A stretch of 64,000 nt of DNA from Akkermansiaceae bacterium (GTDB lineage Bacteria > Verrucomicrobiota > Verrucomicrobiia > Verrucomicrobiales > Akkermansiaceae), in assembly GCA_017798145.1 (NCBI GenBank), contig CP059069.1, forward strand, positions 372,001 to 436,000, written 5' to 3'. Position 1 is the first letter of the stretch. Every line of letters starts with the position of its first letter. This document shows positions 44,914-52,959 of this stretch, piece after piece. The position numbers and the translations under genes were made by a program. Below the pieces are notes generated by a model. It saw only the letters and a program-made list of their open reading frames with translations. It had not been told where the DNA came from and ran no database searches.

Positions 44914-47604
44914 TCAATCCGCCTTGGGGATGGCACGCAGCGTGAAGTAGCTTTCAAGCATGCCCCAGGCCGGCGCATCCCCGAATAGCGGTGCGGCGGG
45001 TGTTATCCGTATGTGGTAGATCCGGTCCAGCCACTTGTCCCCTTTTCCGAAATCAGCGAGATCCAAGCTGACCGACGACCTGTCGGCTGCGAGTTTCACG
45101 CTGGCAACGGTTTCATCCCGCTTGTCGTGCTCGGGCGAGCCGTAATCCGAAAGGTTCGTGTAGAACCATGAGGTGGCTTGTAATGCCTTCTGCAGATCCG
45201 CCTCCCCCACCCCGTCCGCCACGGGGCGGGTGAAATGGACGGTAAACCCTGTGGGCGATGAGGTGACCCTGGAGATATCCGCAGCGAAGGTCTTGCCGTC
45301 GAAAACCACCTGTTGCAAGGCAGCAGGACTGCCTCCCCGCGCGCCCCAGCCACGGCCGGTCTGGCCGAGCAGCAGGCTGCCGTCCGGCAGGAAAGCGGGA
45401 CGCATCACGCCGGAGGCGAGTCCGCGGGCGAAAGGCGTGACGCTGCCCTGATCCTGGCCATCCACGATTTCCGTCACCACCCGCATCACTTGTGAAAGCG
45501 TCTGGTCCCCGATGAACATCTGCCCGCCGTACTGGCCGAACTTGCCGTTCGTCAGATCCCACGCGGGGCTGCCGGGCGAGTTCGCCATCTTGCCGTGGGG
45601 CAGCCAGACGGCGCCCTTGCGGAGCTTGTCCTTCCAGAGATCGTAGTTGAGGCCCGCTGCATCGGGCCCCATGCCGGGAAGATCCACGAGGCCGGACATG
45701 TGGCCGTAGAATTTGCCCTGCTCCAGCGGAACCACCTTGGAGGAACCGACGTATTCGCCCTGGTTTTCCGCGTACCAGATCCGCCCGTCAGGGGCGACGC
45801 CGATGCCCGCCGGGCTGCGCAGGCCGTAGGCGTATGGTTCGAATTTCCCTTCCGGTGTCACCCGGCAAGCCCAGCCGCGGTAGCCGCCCATGGATCCCAT
45901 GAATTTGCCACCGGCCTTCCAGGATGCCTCGTTCTCATCCTGGGCGTGGGAGAGGTTGAGCAGGAAATAGTAATTTCCCTCGGCGTCCCGCACTGGTCCG
46001 TGGGTGTATTCGTGGTAGTTGCCGTGGAAGCCAAAGTCGTCGCAGACGGTCTCGAAATCGTCCGCACGCCCGTCGCCGTCCGTATCGCGGATGCGGGTGA
46101 GCTCCGGTTTCTGTGCGATGACGATCACATCGCCCTTGTCATCCTCGATGACGACACCGAGCGACTCGTAGATCCCCTCGGCAAAGAGAGACCATTTCCC
46201 CTCGCGGATGCGCCAGACACCTGCGGTGCGGGTGGAGAGGACGATGGTGCCGTCCGTTGCGACCGCAATCCCGGTGGGTTCGAATAGCTGTGCCCGCCCC
46301 AGAAGATCGTTCGGCGAAGCCCAGTCCTTGACGGAATAGCCTGCGGGAACTTCCAACGGACGCCGTCCCGGCTTGGCCGGTGTGGAAACGAGCTCCTGAG
46401 GAGACCAGTCCTCGGAGGCATTCACCGCGGGACGCGCGACGACTCCCCCCGGAAGCTTTGCGGTGAGGGTGAACGGCCCCTTTGCTCCGGCGGACAGGCT
46501 CCAGATCCCCTCCTCCAGCTTGCCGGCACCGACCGTGGGATTAGCAAGACCGGTGATCCTGAAACGCTGTTCCGTTTTCAGCTCACCATCGAGGGAAAGA
46601 CCGATTTCCCCGGCATCGCTGATCGAGATGGCCTGCCTGAATTCGTTCTGCCCGACGCGGAAACGGAAGGTCGGGTTCCCCGTTTCGGCTGATACGCTGT
46701 GTCCGAGGAACTCAGCATCCAGAGCGGCAAGTTTGTCGGCGAAATCCTTGCCGTCGCGGAGATGGCGGGCGATGGCCGCGTAGTCGTGGGCGTCCGGCTC
46801 CTTGAACTCGAAATCCACGGGCTCGCCGCCGGACGTCAAGGGTTGCAGTACCGGGTTCCCGCTGATGTAGGTGGTGGCCCCGCCACTGAGGTTGGAGAGT
46901 TTTCCGCCCCGTCCGGAGCGCTCTTCGTTGAGATTGAGGTAGCCGCCGGTCCAGACGCGCCGGACGGAGAGCATGCGGGGATCGAAGGTGTAGCTCATGC
47001 CGTTCGGTTGACCCACGTGGAGGGAGCGGGCGCTCGTCCCACCGATCGGCGCACGGATCACCCTGGTGCGATCCGTCACGATTTCCTCGCCCGGTATTTC
47101 CAATACATTGCTTGGCTCCGGTGCCTTGGAGCGCTTCACCATCACCTTCGCCGGCCCGGCCTGGCCATCGTCGGCCAGCGTCCGCAGGTAATGCCAGACG
47201 GAATCCAGGCCATCGTCGGAGATGAGTTCCTTGACATACATGGGCATGAGCGGTTGGAAGGCAGTCCCTTTCATCGGCCCGGTCTCCGCCACCGCAAGGG
47301 CGTCCCATGACTTGCGGAGGGAATCATCGAAATAGGCGCGATCCGCCTTGACGCTCGTTTCCTTGCCCTGGACGACCACCTTGCGCTCGCGCGGCTGGGT
47401 GAGGAACAGGCCATAGAGGTTTGGCCCGGACTTCAGGGAGGCATCGCCCTTTTCCACCGTATGGCACTCGCTGCAGCCTATGGACCCGAAGATATCCTTT
47501 CCCTCCGCAACGGAATCCACCTCGACTTCCTGTGCAAAAGCGAAGCCCGCCCCCAGTACGGGGATCATCATTGTTGTAGCTAGTATCGTTTTCAAATCGT
47601 TCAT
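44914..47604 (-). CDS. Secreted cytochrome c / beta-propeller protein
   Basis: An 896-residue exported protein. Signal peptide about 1-25 (AGFAFAQ), cytochrome c domain with C44-SEC-H48 (IGCSECHTVEKG) and LMPMYVKELIS as probable Met ligand region, a middle beta-rich part (about 190-400) and a propeller from about 430 (PAGYSVKDWASPNDLLGRAQ, GIGVAPDGRIWYAENQGEYVGSS). DTDGDGRADD is a calcium-loop-like repeat. The same domain idea as the DUF6797 protein, without LamG. It overlaps the YdjY-like gene by four bases (ATGA), so translational coupling is expected. Role in extracellular oxidation is inferred. Confidence 0.85.
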   Translation of the reverse strand: MNDLKTILATTMMIPVLGAGFAFAQEVEVDSVAEGKDIFGSIGCSECHTVEKGDASLKSGPNLYGLFLTQPRERKVVVQGKETSVKADRAYFDDSLRKSWDALAVAETGPMKGTAFQPLMPMYVKELISDDGLDSVWHYLRTLADDGQAGPAKVMVKRSKAPEPSNVLEIPGEEIVTDRTRVIRAPIGGTSARSLHVGQPNGMSYTFDPRMLSVRRVWTGGYLNLNEERSGRGGKLSNLSGGATTYISGNPVLQPLTSGGEPVDFEFKEPDAHDYAAIARHLRDGKDFADKLAALDAEFLGHSVSAETGNPTFRFRVGQNEFRQAISISDAGEIGLSLDGELKTEQRFRITGLANPTVGAGKLEEGIWSLSAGAKGPFTLTAKLPGGVVARPAVNASEDWSPQELVSTPAKPGRRPLEVPAGYSVKDWASPNDLLGRAQLFEPTGIAVATDGTIVLSTRTAGVWRIREGKWSLFAEGIYESLGVVIEDDKGDVIVIAQKPELTRIRDTDGDGRADDFETVCDDFGFHGNYHEYTHGPVRDAEGNYYFLLNLSHAQDENEASWKAGGKFMGSMGGYRGWACRVTPEGKFEPYAYGLRSPAGIGVAPDGRIWYAENQGEYVGSSKVVPLEQGKFYGHMSGLVDLPGMGPDAAGLNYDLWKDKLRKGAVWLPHGKMANSPGSPAWDLTNGKFGQYGGQMFIGDQTLSQVMRVVTEIVDGQDQGSVTPFARGLASGVMRPAFLPDGSLLLGQTGRGWGARGGSPAALQQVVFDGKTFAADISRVTSSPTGFTVHFTRPVADGVGEADLQKALQATSWFYTNLSDYGSPEHDKRDETVASVKLAADRSSVSLDLADFGKGDKWLDRIYHIRITPAAPLFGDAPAWGMLESYFTLRAIPKAD

Positions 47605-48413
47605 GGTTTCGGTTTTCCGTCTGCCCTGACGGGTCGCAGCCTCAGGGCGACCTTCGTGCCAAGGGGCGGGATGTGCGTGGGATCGATCTCCCAGGCGAGG
47701 GCGATGTTCTCCTGGGAATGCTTGCCGGGCAGGCAGAGCAACTCATCGCCGAAGGTGGAGAGGGAAATCACGTTCCCGCTGCCGTCGCTGAGGTATCTGG
47801 CGACGCCGTTGTCATCCTTGTAGAGCTGGGATCCGGCGAAGAGGAAATTGCTCTTGGGGAAGCGCTTTCGATCCTCGGGCTTCACCTCCACGGCATCCGG
47901 CCCGTAGCTATCCTCTTCCTGGCCGCGCATGATGAAGTCCCCGATGGGGCGCTCCACCTCTTTTCCCCCGGCATCCTTGTAGGCGAGGAAAACGCCGATC
48001 TCCCCGCCGCTTGGGGCGATGTCCAGCCAGCCGCCGTCATCGAGCCGCTTGGCCATGGCGGGATTGCCGGGCTTCGCACCCAGCAGCAAAAGGGCGGCGT
48101 GGACATGAGAGGGTTTTGCGTCGATGGCGACGATGGACTCGTGCTCCTTGTTGTCCTTGGTGGTGGCGATCAGCTCCAGGAAACCGGCCGTGAGGCAGAT
48201 TGTGGCATCGACATCGACGTAGCCTTCCTTGGCACGAACCGTGAGGCCGGGAAGCTTCAGCTCCTCGCGCGTGCCGACATCAGCCGCGTCGGGTTTCTTG
48301 GACGCATCATCCTCCTTGGTAGGCTCCTCGGCCATGGCGGAATGCCCGAAGGCCAGAAGCGCCGCAGCTGCCGTTCGCAATGCGACCCTGCGTACAAATA
48401 TCTTGGTTTTCAT
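47601..48413 (-). CDS. YdjY-domain-like secreted protein
   Basis: A 270-residue exported protein read from ATG 48411-48413 (MKTKIFVRRVALRTAAAALLAFGHSAMA signal). The mature part has GTREELKLPGLTVRAKEGYVDVDATICLT, HESIVAIDAKPSHVHAALLLLGAKPGNP and PIGDFIM, the YdjY-like block seen repeatedly in planctomycetes and verrucomicrobia. Acidic linker EEPTKEDDASKKPDAAD follows the signal. An upstream in-frame ATG at 48443 is less likely because it precedes the signal with polar residues. It couples to the cytochrome-propeller gene by a 4-base overlap and follows the DUF1080 gene by 119 bases. Function unknown. Confidence 0.75.
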   Translation of the reverse strand: MKTKIFVRRVALRTAAAALLAFGHSAMAEEPTKEDDASKKPDAADVGTREELKLPGLTVRAKEGYVDVDATICLTAGFLELIATTKDNKEHESIVAIDAKPSHVHAALLLLGAKPGNPAMAKRLDDGGWLDIAPSGGEIGVFLAYKDAGGKEVERPIGDFIMRGQEEDSYGPDAVEVKPEDRKRFPKSNFLFAGSQLYKDDNGVARYLSDGSGNVISLSTFGDELLCLPGKHSQENIALAWEIDPTHIPPLGTKVALRLRPVRADGKPKP

Positions 48414-48532
48414 ATCGGTGAGAGCAAAGGCCGTATGGGGCACCGCTGCTGGATGGAATTGTCAGGCAAAGGCTTGGATATGCAACGCAAGAATCCGCGC
48501 TTACCTTTCACTCCCGCGCCGCTGGCTCCGGG

Positions 48533-49693
48533 CTAGGGAGCCAATGCATCCCACTCCGATTTGGTAAGAACTTCCTTCTGATACTCCATCAGGATTTTCC
48601 ATGCACCGCCCTCCTTCACGAGAAGCGCTTCGAATCCGATATATTCAGGCTTCGCATCCCCGTCGCCGACCTTCTGGGTATAGAGGAAGACACCGGATTC
48701 GTGGGCCGTCTCCGCATCGCCGTAGCGGTTCGCGAAACGGAAATCGACCGATGCCTCCATATTGCCGGCCTTGGTGTCGTCGAATTCCTTTTTCCAACGC
48801 GCCAAGGCTTGGGTCAGCGGATAGCTCACCTTTTTCGTCCCCGAAACGAGCACTGCGCCCGGATGGCATGTTGCCTTGTATGCCTCGAAATCGCCCACGT
48901 TCACCGCCCGCGATACCTCGTTCCAGTAGGCATCCAGCTCCTTGATCCGCGCCTCGTCGGGATCCGGCAGCGGGGTGGCCTTGTAGCTGCGGATCGCGAT
49001 CGGGCCATGATCGCCCTGGATGGCGATCGGGCCTGTGGCGGCATCGCCCTCCAAGGGTGCGGAGCGGGTGTGCCCCCCGGTGGTGGCGTTTTCCTGGACA
49101 AGGATGCCGTTGACGAAAACCTTCTCGAAAGTCGCGTCGCGGAATTTCTTGCCGTCCGCATCGAAGCGCGGCGCTCGGAAAACGATCTCCATCGTCTGCC
49201 ATTCGCCGGGCGGCTTGGAGGCGTTCACCTTCGGGGCGATTCCGCCGAAACCCTGCTTTTCCTTCGGCAGGCTCGGATCGAAGCGCTGGTAGATCCCGCC
49301 GAGATCGCCCGATCCGAAACGCTCGCGCCCGAAGCTATCCAGGATCTGGACTTCGTAGCGCCCCGCGACATAGACCCCTGCGTTGGAACCTTTCGGGATC
49401 ATGAACTCCAGCTCGATCCGCACATCCCCGAATTGCTCCTTGGTCAGGAGGTAGGGAGCCTTCTCGCCAGGCTTCGCGGCATTCACCAGGATCTTGCCCT
49501 CGCCTTTCAATTGAAACTCGCCCTTGCCAGCCACCGCTTGCACCTCGGCAACCCCTCGCCAGCCCTCCGGTTGACGGAATTCATCCAAAGCGCCATTCTT
49601 CAGGAGATCGAGAGTCTGTGCGAAGGCGGGCAGCGAAAGCGCCAGGCAGATGGAAACAGCGGAAACCGGGATGCTCATCGGAAACTTGTTCAT
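48533..49693 (-). CDS. Secreted DUF1080 (3-keto-disaccharide hydrolase-like) protein with NTF2-like domain
   Basis: A 386-residue protein. Signal peptide about 1-25 (LSLPAFAQ). Residues about 50-245 are a DUF1080/LamG-like beta-sandwich with FGDVRIELEFMIPKGSNAGVYVAGRYEVQILDSF and GGIYQRFDPS, found in 3-keto-glycoside hydrolases and glycan-binding proteins. Residues about 252-386 form an NTF2/SnoaL-like cone (LDAYWNEVSRAVNVGDFEAYKATCHPGA, FEALLVKEGGAWKILMEYQ). The fusion is unusual: a sugar-cleaving or sugar-binding sandwich linked to a small-molecule-binding cone. It leads the run continuing with the YdjY-like and cytochrome-propeller genes. The chemical role is inferred from domains. Confidence 0.8.
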   Translation of the reverse strand: MNKFPMSIPVSAVSICLALSLPAFAQTLDLLKNGALDEFRQPEGWRGVAEVQAVAGKGEFQLKGEGKILVNAAKPGEKAPYLLTKEQFGDVRIELEFMIPKGSNAGVYVAGRYEVQILDSFGRERFGSGDLGGIYQRFDPSLPKEKQGFGGIAPKVNASKPPGEWQTMEIVFRAPRFDADGKKFRDATFEKVFVNGILVQENATTGGHTRSAPLEGDAATGPIAIQGDHGPIAIRSYKATPLPDPDEARIKELDAYWNEVSRAVNVGDFEAYKATCHPGAVLVSGTKKVSYPLTQALARWKKEFDDTKAGNMEASVDFRFANRYGDAETAHESGVFLYTQKVGDGDAKPEYIGFEALLVKEGGAWKILMEYQKEVLTKSEWDALAP

Positions 49694-49942
49694 GGTGCGG
49701 GAGACTAGGGCAGGATGGCCGCATATTTACAGCGGTAAAATGACAATTTGGGGCACAAAGTTCCTACACGATGGGTAAGCACTTATGAGTGCGGGCAGAA
49801 GCACCGCCATTGCTTCACGGGGCAATCGGCCAAGGCTGATCCCGTGTTTCCAACATGGATCATGCCGAAGAAAAAAAGCGGAGGCGCCCACCACACCCAA
49901 AGTCTTCGCGCAGAATGGGAAACCGGCCAGGGTGCAAGGGCT
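49694..49942. other. Intergenic region, no gene seen
   Basis: These 249 bases hold the promoter of the DUF1080-led run and the 3' side of the zinc-ribbon gene. I see no tRNA-like fold, no terminator with a T run and no coding frame with a ribosome site. Confidence 0.4.
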
Positions 49943-50170
49943 TCAAGCCAGGTCTTCCGAGGTCACGGAGCGCTGCTCGCGGCTGCCGAGGATGACCGCC
50001 TGGTGCACGACGGTGCCAGGCTCCGCATCAAAGCGGAAGCTATGGCAGTTCGGGCAGATTGCCGTCGCCTTGCCGACGATGGAGTCGCAACCCTCGCACA
50101 CCTTGTAGTTTGCGGGGTTGGAAACGATCCTTGCGGCGGCTTCCGCGCGGTTTGGTGTTTGTTCCTGCAT
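49943..50170 (-). CDS. Small zinc-ribbon protein
   Basis: A 75-residue cytoplasmic protein with one four-Cys zinc ribbon: CEGC at about 25-28 and CPNC at about 39-42, in KVCEGCDSIVGKATAICPNCHSFRFD. The tail (VVHQAVILGSREQRSVTSEDL) is polar. The ribbon may bind nucleic acid or protein; no target is evident. It begins 14 bases after the S20 terminator stem in the same direction, so it either has its own promoter or depends on read-through from rpsT. Not recognised beyond the ribbon. Confidence 0.7.
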   Translation of the reverse strand: MQEQTPNRAEAAARIVSNPANYKVCEGCDSIVGKATAICPNCHSFRFDAEPGTVVHQAVILGSREQRSVTSEDLA

Positions 50171-50178
50171 CTTTGTGC

Positions 50179-50212
50179 AAAAAAAAGCGGAACCGGATGG
50201 CCGGACCGCTTT
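50179..50212 (-). terminator. Rho-independent terminator of rpsT
   Basis: On the minus strand AAAGCGG-TCCGG-CCAT-CCGG-TT-CCGCTTT is followed by a run of T (A run from 50179). It starts 34 bases after the rpsT stop and ends just before the start of the zinc-ribbon gene. Confidence 0.8.
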
Positions 50213-50245
50213 GGATTTGGGAGATTCCCTGAAGCGGGGATGGAA

Positions 50246-50509
50246 TCAGGCGATGGCCGCGAGAGCCTTTGCTGTCCTGCTCTTGAGGTTGGCTGCCTTG
50301 TTCGGGTGGATGAGGTTGCGCTTGGCCGCCTTGTCAACGACGGAAGAAAACTCGGAAGCCGCTTTCTGGGCATCTTCCTTGTTGCCTGCCGCGATGGCCG
50401 CGATCGCCTTCTTGCGGACGGTCTTCATGCGGTTCTTCTCGGCACGGTTGCGCTCGGTGCGCACGACGGTCTGGCGGATGCGCTTGATGGAGGATTTGTG
50501 GTTGGCCAT
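50246..50509 (-). CDS. rpsT: 30S ribosomal protein S20
   Basis: An 87-residue, Lys/Arg/Ala-rich helical protein starting MANHKSSIKRIRQTVVRTERNR and ending AANLKSRTAKALAAIA, the standard S20 sequence. It binds the 5' domain and h44 of 16S rRNA early in small-subunit assembly. Start and length match the family exactly. A strong intrinsic terminator follows. In many bacteria S20 represses its own translation; nothing in the upstream 50510-50618 region shows a clear fold for that. Confidence 0.97.
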   Translation of the reverse strand: MANHKSSIKRIRQTVVRTERNRAEKNRMKTVRKKAIAAIAAGNKEDAQKAASEFSSVVDKAAKRNLIHPNKAANLKSRTAKALAAIA

Positions 50510-50618
50510 GTGATTCTGTGAATTAGGTTGGAAAAGGTGTTTGCCCCGTGACGGGGCGGGAAACTAGGTGGATGTGTTGCGCGGTGTCAAGCTGGATGTT
50601 TCGAAAATCCTGACCATT

Positions 50619-51212
50619 TCATCGAGCCGCAGTGTGGGTGCGCTGGCTTGAAGCCGTCTTCTTGAGCGGGCCGCGGATGACATAGACATCCGCGCCGGTT
50701 CCGACGCGGTTGTATAGGTCCACGACATCCTTGCAGCCCATGCGGATGCAGCCGTAGGAGGCCGGGCTGCCGAGTCGGCTGTGCTCGGGGGTTCCGTGGA
50801 TGTAGATGTAGCGGCGGAAGGCGTTGCGGTTCTCCGATTGGGTTCCGGTCAGCCATAGGATGCGGCTGACGATGGGATCCCGGCCAGGAGCGTTAGGCTT
50901 GAGCACCTCGCCGGTGGGGCGGCGGCTTTTGAAAACGGCTCCCGGCGGTTGGCCGGCTCCGATTTTCTTCGCCACCTTCATTTTCCCAAGCGGGGTCTTG
51001 TTGGAGTTCGGGGTGTCGCCGACACCGAACTTGGATGTGGAGATACTGTACGATTTGACGGGTTTGCCGTCGCGCAGGAGCAGGAGCTTCTGGTCGCGAA
51101 CGCTGACGATCATCTTATTGCGGTCGTCAAGGCTGGAGCCGCAGCTGTTGAGGAACAGCAGGGATAGGATGCTTGCTAGGGGGAAAAACAGGTGGGTGAT
51201 ACCTTTTTTCAT
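50619..51212 (-). CDS. L,D-transpeptidase lipoprotein (YkuD domain)
   Basis: A 197-residue lipoprotein. The lipobox LNSC places Cys24 as the lipidated residue after the hydrophobic segment 8-22. The YkuD domain follows: MIVSVRDQKLLLLRDG and the catalytic HGTPEHSRLGSPASYGCIRM, with His139 and nucleophile Cys155. These enzymes make 3-3 cross-links in peptidoglycan or attach proteins to it, in the periplasm. ATG 51212 follows the stop of the glycosyltransferase gene by two bases, so the two are coupled, suggesting joint action on envelope polymers. The long open frame upstream of 51212 is not part of the protein. Confidence 0.93.
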   Translation of the reverse strand: MKKGITHLFFPLASILSLLFLNSCGSSLDDRNKMIVSVRDQKLLLLRDGKPVKSYSISTSKFGVGDTPNSNKTPLGKMKVAKKIGAGQPPGAVFKSRRPTGEVLKPNAPGRDPIVSRILWLTGTQSENRNAFRRYIYIHGTPEHSRLGSPASYGCIRMGCKDVVDLYNRVGTGADVYVIRGPLKKTASSQRTHTAAR

Positions 51213-51214
51213 TA

Positions 51215-52729
51215 TCAGTTGTTGTCTATATGGTTGGCGGCTGGCGTTTTGGATTTTGCGGGACTTGGGAAGGTAGGCAGCATGCGTGCCATCGAAGCGG
51301 TGGAAGTGTAGAAAAATCCTACGGGGAATGGAAGCAAAAGGATTGCCGACGACCACCGGCCGTGCATTGCGGCCTCGATGACAACGAACAGGAAGAAGCA
51401 GCCGAAGAGGAATTCCACGAAAGGGGTGAGGGTTTTCATAGCCTTGTAGCTGCTTTTCTTCCAATCGGAATTCTTCTGCTCGATCCCGTATTTCGGGGTG
51501 CGTATGAATGCCGTCTGGTGGTTGCAGAGCGCCTCTATGACAGCCTTGGCGTTGGTGATGGACATGCCGATGCCGAGCGCAAGGAGCAGCGGCAGGTAGG
51601 GGATTTCCTTCCACCAGGTGTCCGGGCGAAGAGCCTTCTGGGATGTGAGGTAGAAGAGGATCACCGACACGGAAGCGAAGAAGAAGATCGGGATGTTGAT
51701 GATGTAGTAGGTCAGCTTGCCGAAATCCGGCTGCGCATGCTGGTTCGGATAGATCAGGAAGCAGAGGCAGATGAGGAGGAGGTAGGCGAAGTTCGAGGTG
51801 AGGTGGGCTGTGGCCTCCATTTTCACGAAAAGCGGCACATCGCTGCGCCAGATGGCGGGCAGGACCTTTTTGCAGACCTGGATGGAGCCTTTTGTCCAGC
51901 GGTGCTGCTGGCTCTTGAAACCGTCCATATCGACGGGCAGTTCGGCGGGCGTTTCGACATCGTTGAGGAAGATGAACCTCCAGCCCTTGAGCTGGGCGCG
52001 GTAGCTGAGATCCATGTCCTCGGTGAGGGTGTCGTGCTCCCATCCGCCGGCGTCCGCGATGCAGGATTTCCTCCAGATGCCGGCGGTGCCGTTGAAGGTG
52101 AAGAAGCGGCCGGAACGGTTGCGGGCGGTCTGCTCGAGCTCGAGGTGGCCGTCGAGGAACATCGCCTGGATGCGGGTGAGGACGTTGTAGGTGCGGTTCA
52201 GGTGCCCCCAGCGGGTCTGGATCATACCGATCTTCTCGTCGGAGAAGTAGTGGATCGTTTTCTTCAAGACGTCGGCATTCGGAACGAAATCGGCGTCGAG
52301 GATGAAGAGGTATTCCCCTTTGGCAAAACGGGTGCCGTTCTCCAGTGCGCCGGCCTTGTAGCCGGTGCGGTCGGTGCGGTGGATGTGTTCCGCATCAAAG
52401 CCCTGCGCCACAAGCCGTGCGATGCCATCCCGGCAGATTCCCACCGTCCCGTCCGTGGAATCGTCCAGAAGCTGGATCTGCATCTTGTCCTTTGGGTAGT
52501 CGATCCTGGAGACGGAATCGAGCAGGCGGTCAACCACATGCATCTCGTTGAAGACCGGCAGCTGGATTGTGACGAGCGGAAGGTCGGCAAATGTCATCAA
52601 GGGCAAGGGCTTCTTGCGGGCGTGCTTCAGATAGAGGAAAATGATCGTCAGGCGGTGCGAGCCGTAACCTGCCAGGCCGATGAGTACCGTGACGTAAGCG
52701 AAATACCAGAGAGGAGATGTGATGTCCAT
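51215..52729 (-). CDS. Processive family-2 glycosyltransferase, cellulose-synthase-like
   Basis: A membrane glycosyltransferase of 504 residues from ATG 52729. An N-terminal helix (LWYFAYVTVLIGLAGYG), then the GT2 domain with DD at 89-90, DAD at 145-147, TEDMD at 236-240 and QQHRW at 274-278: the D, DxD, TED, QxxRW set of processive synthases. Four or five C-terminal helices (from about 310) form the channel. The layout matches cellulose/mannan/curdlan synthase-like enzymes that polymerise a beta-glycan from a nucleotide sugar while exporting it. No BcsB, PilZ or cellulase gene is adjacent. A start at 52801 would add 24 residues. Coupled to an L,D-transpeptidase. Confidence 0.88.
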   Translation of the reverse strand: MDITSPLWYFAYVTVLIGLAGYGSHRLTIIFLYLKHARKKPLPLMTFADLPLVTIQLPVFNEMHVVDRLLDSVSRIDYPKDKMQIQLLDDSTDGTVGICRDGIARLVAQGFDAEHIHRTDRTGYKAGALENGTRFAKGEYLFILDADFVPNADVLKKTIHYFSDEKIGMIQTRWGHLNRTYNVLTRIQAMFLDGHLELEQTARNRSGRFFTFNGTAGIWRKSCIADAGGWEHDTLTEDMDLSYRAQLKGWRFIFLNDVETPAELPVDMDGFKSQQHRWTKGSIQVCKKVLPAIWRSDVPLFVKMEATAHLTSNFAYLLLICLCFLIYPNQHAQPDFGKLTYYIINIPIFFFASVSVILFYLTSQKALRPDTWWKEIPYLPLLLALGIGMSITNAKAVIEALCNHQTAFIRTPKYGIEQKNSDWKKSSYKAMKTLTPFVEFLFGCFFLFVVIEAAMHGRWSSAILLLPFPVGFFYTSTASMARMLPTFPSPAKSKTPAANHIDNN

Positions 52730-52801
52730 GTTCGGAGATGAAATGTCGTTGTGCAGCAGGCTGAAGCCTTTGTGAGAAGCAGGCTTAGATGGTGGAGCCA
52801 T

Positions 52802-52958
52802 CCCGATACAATACGGAACTGGCGGCGTGAACCGTTGATCACCCCGCGCGGATGCCAGCAGGCGGCAGCCAGCTTGTCAAGAACAGAACCCCGATCCGGA
52901 TCATGCGATGTTCGCGCTAGCTGTCTCCTGCTTGTTTGGATTTCAGAATCGAAATACG
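52802..52958. other. Upstream region of the glycosyltransferase operon, no gene seen
   Basis: Between the glycosyltransferase's longest possible start and the tandem array. It should hold the operon promoter. A short plus-strand frame ending GFFRGIP at 53005 runs into array unit 1 and is not convincing as a gene. Confidence 0.35.
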
Positions 52959-52959
52959 A

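Noticed and set aside
49694-49942. Search for tRNA or small RNA
   Set aside because: No cloverleaf or T-loop (GGTTCRANYCC-like) sequence could be found.
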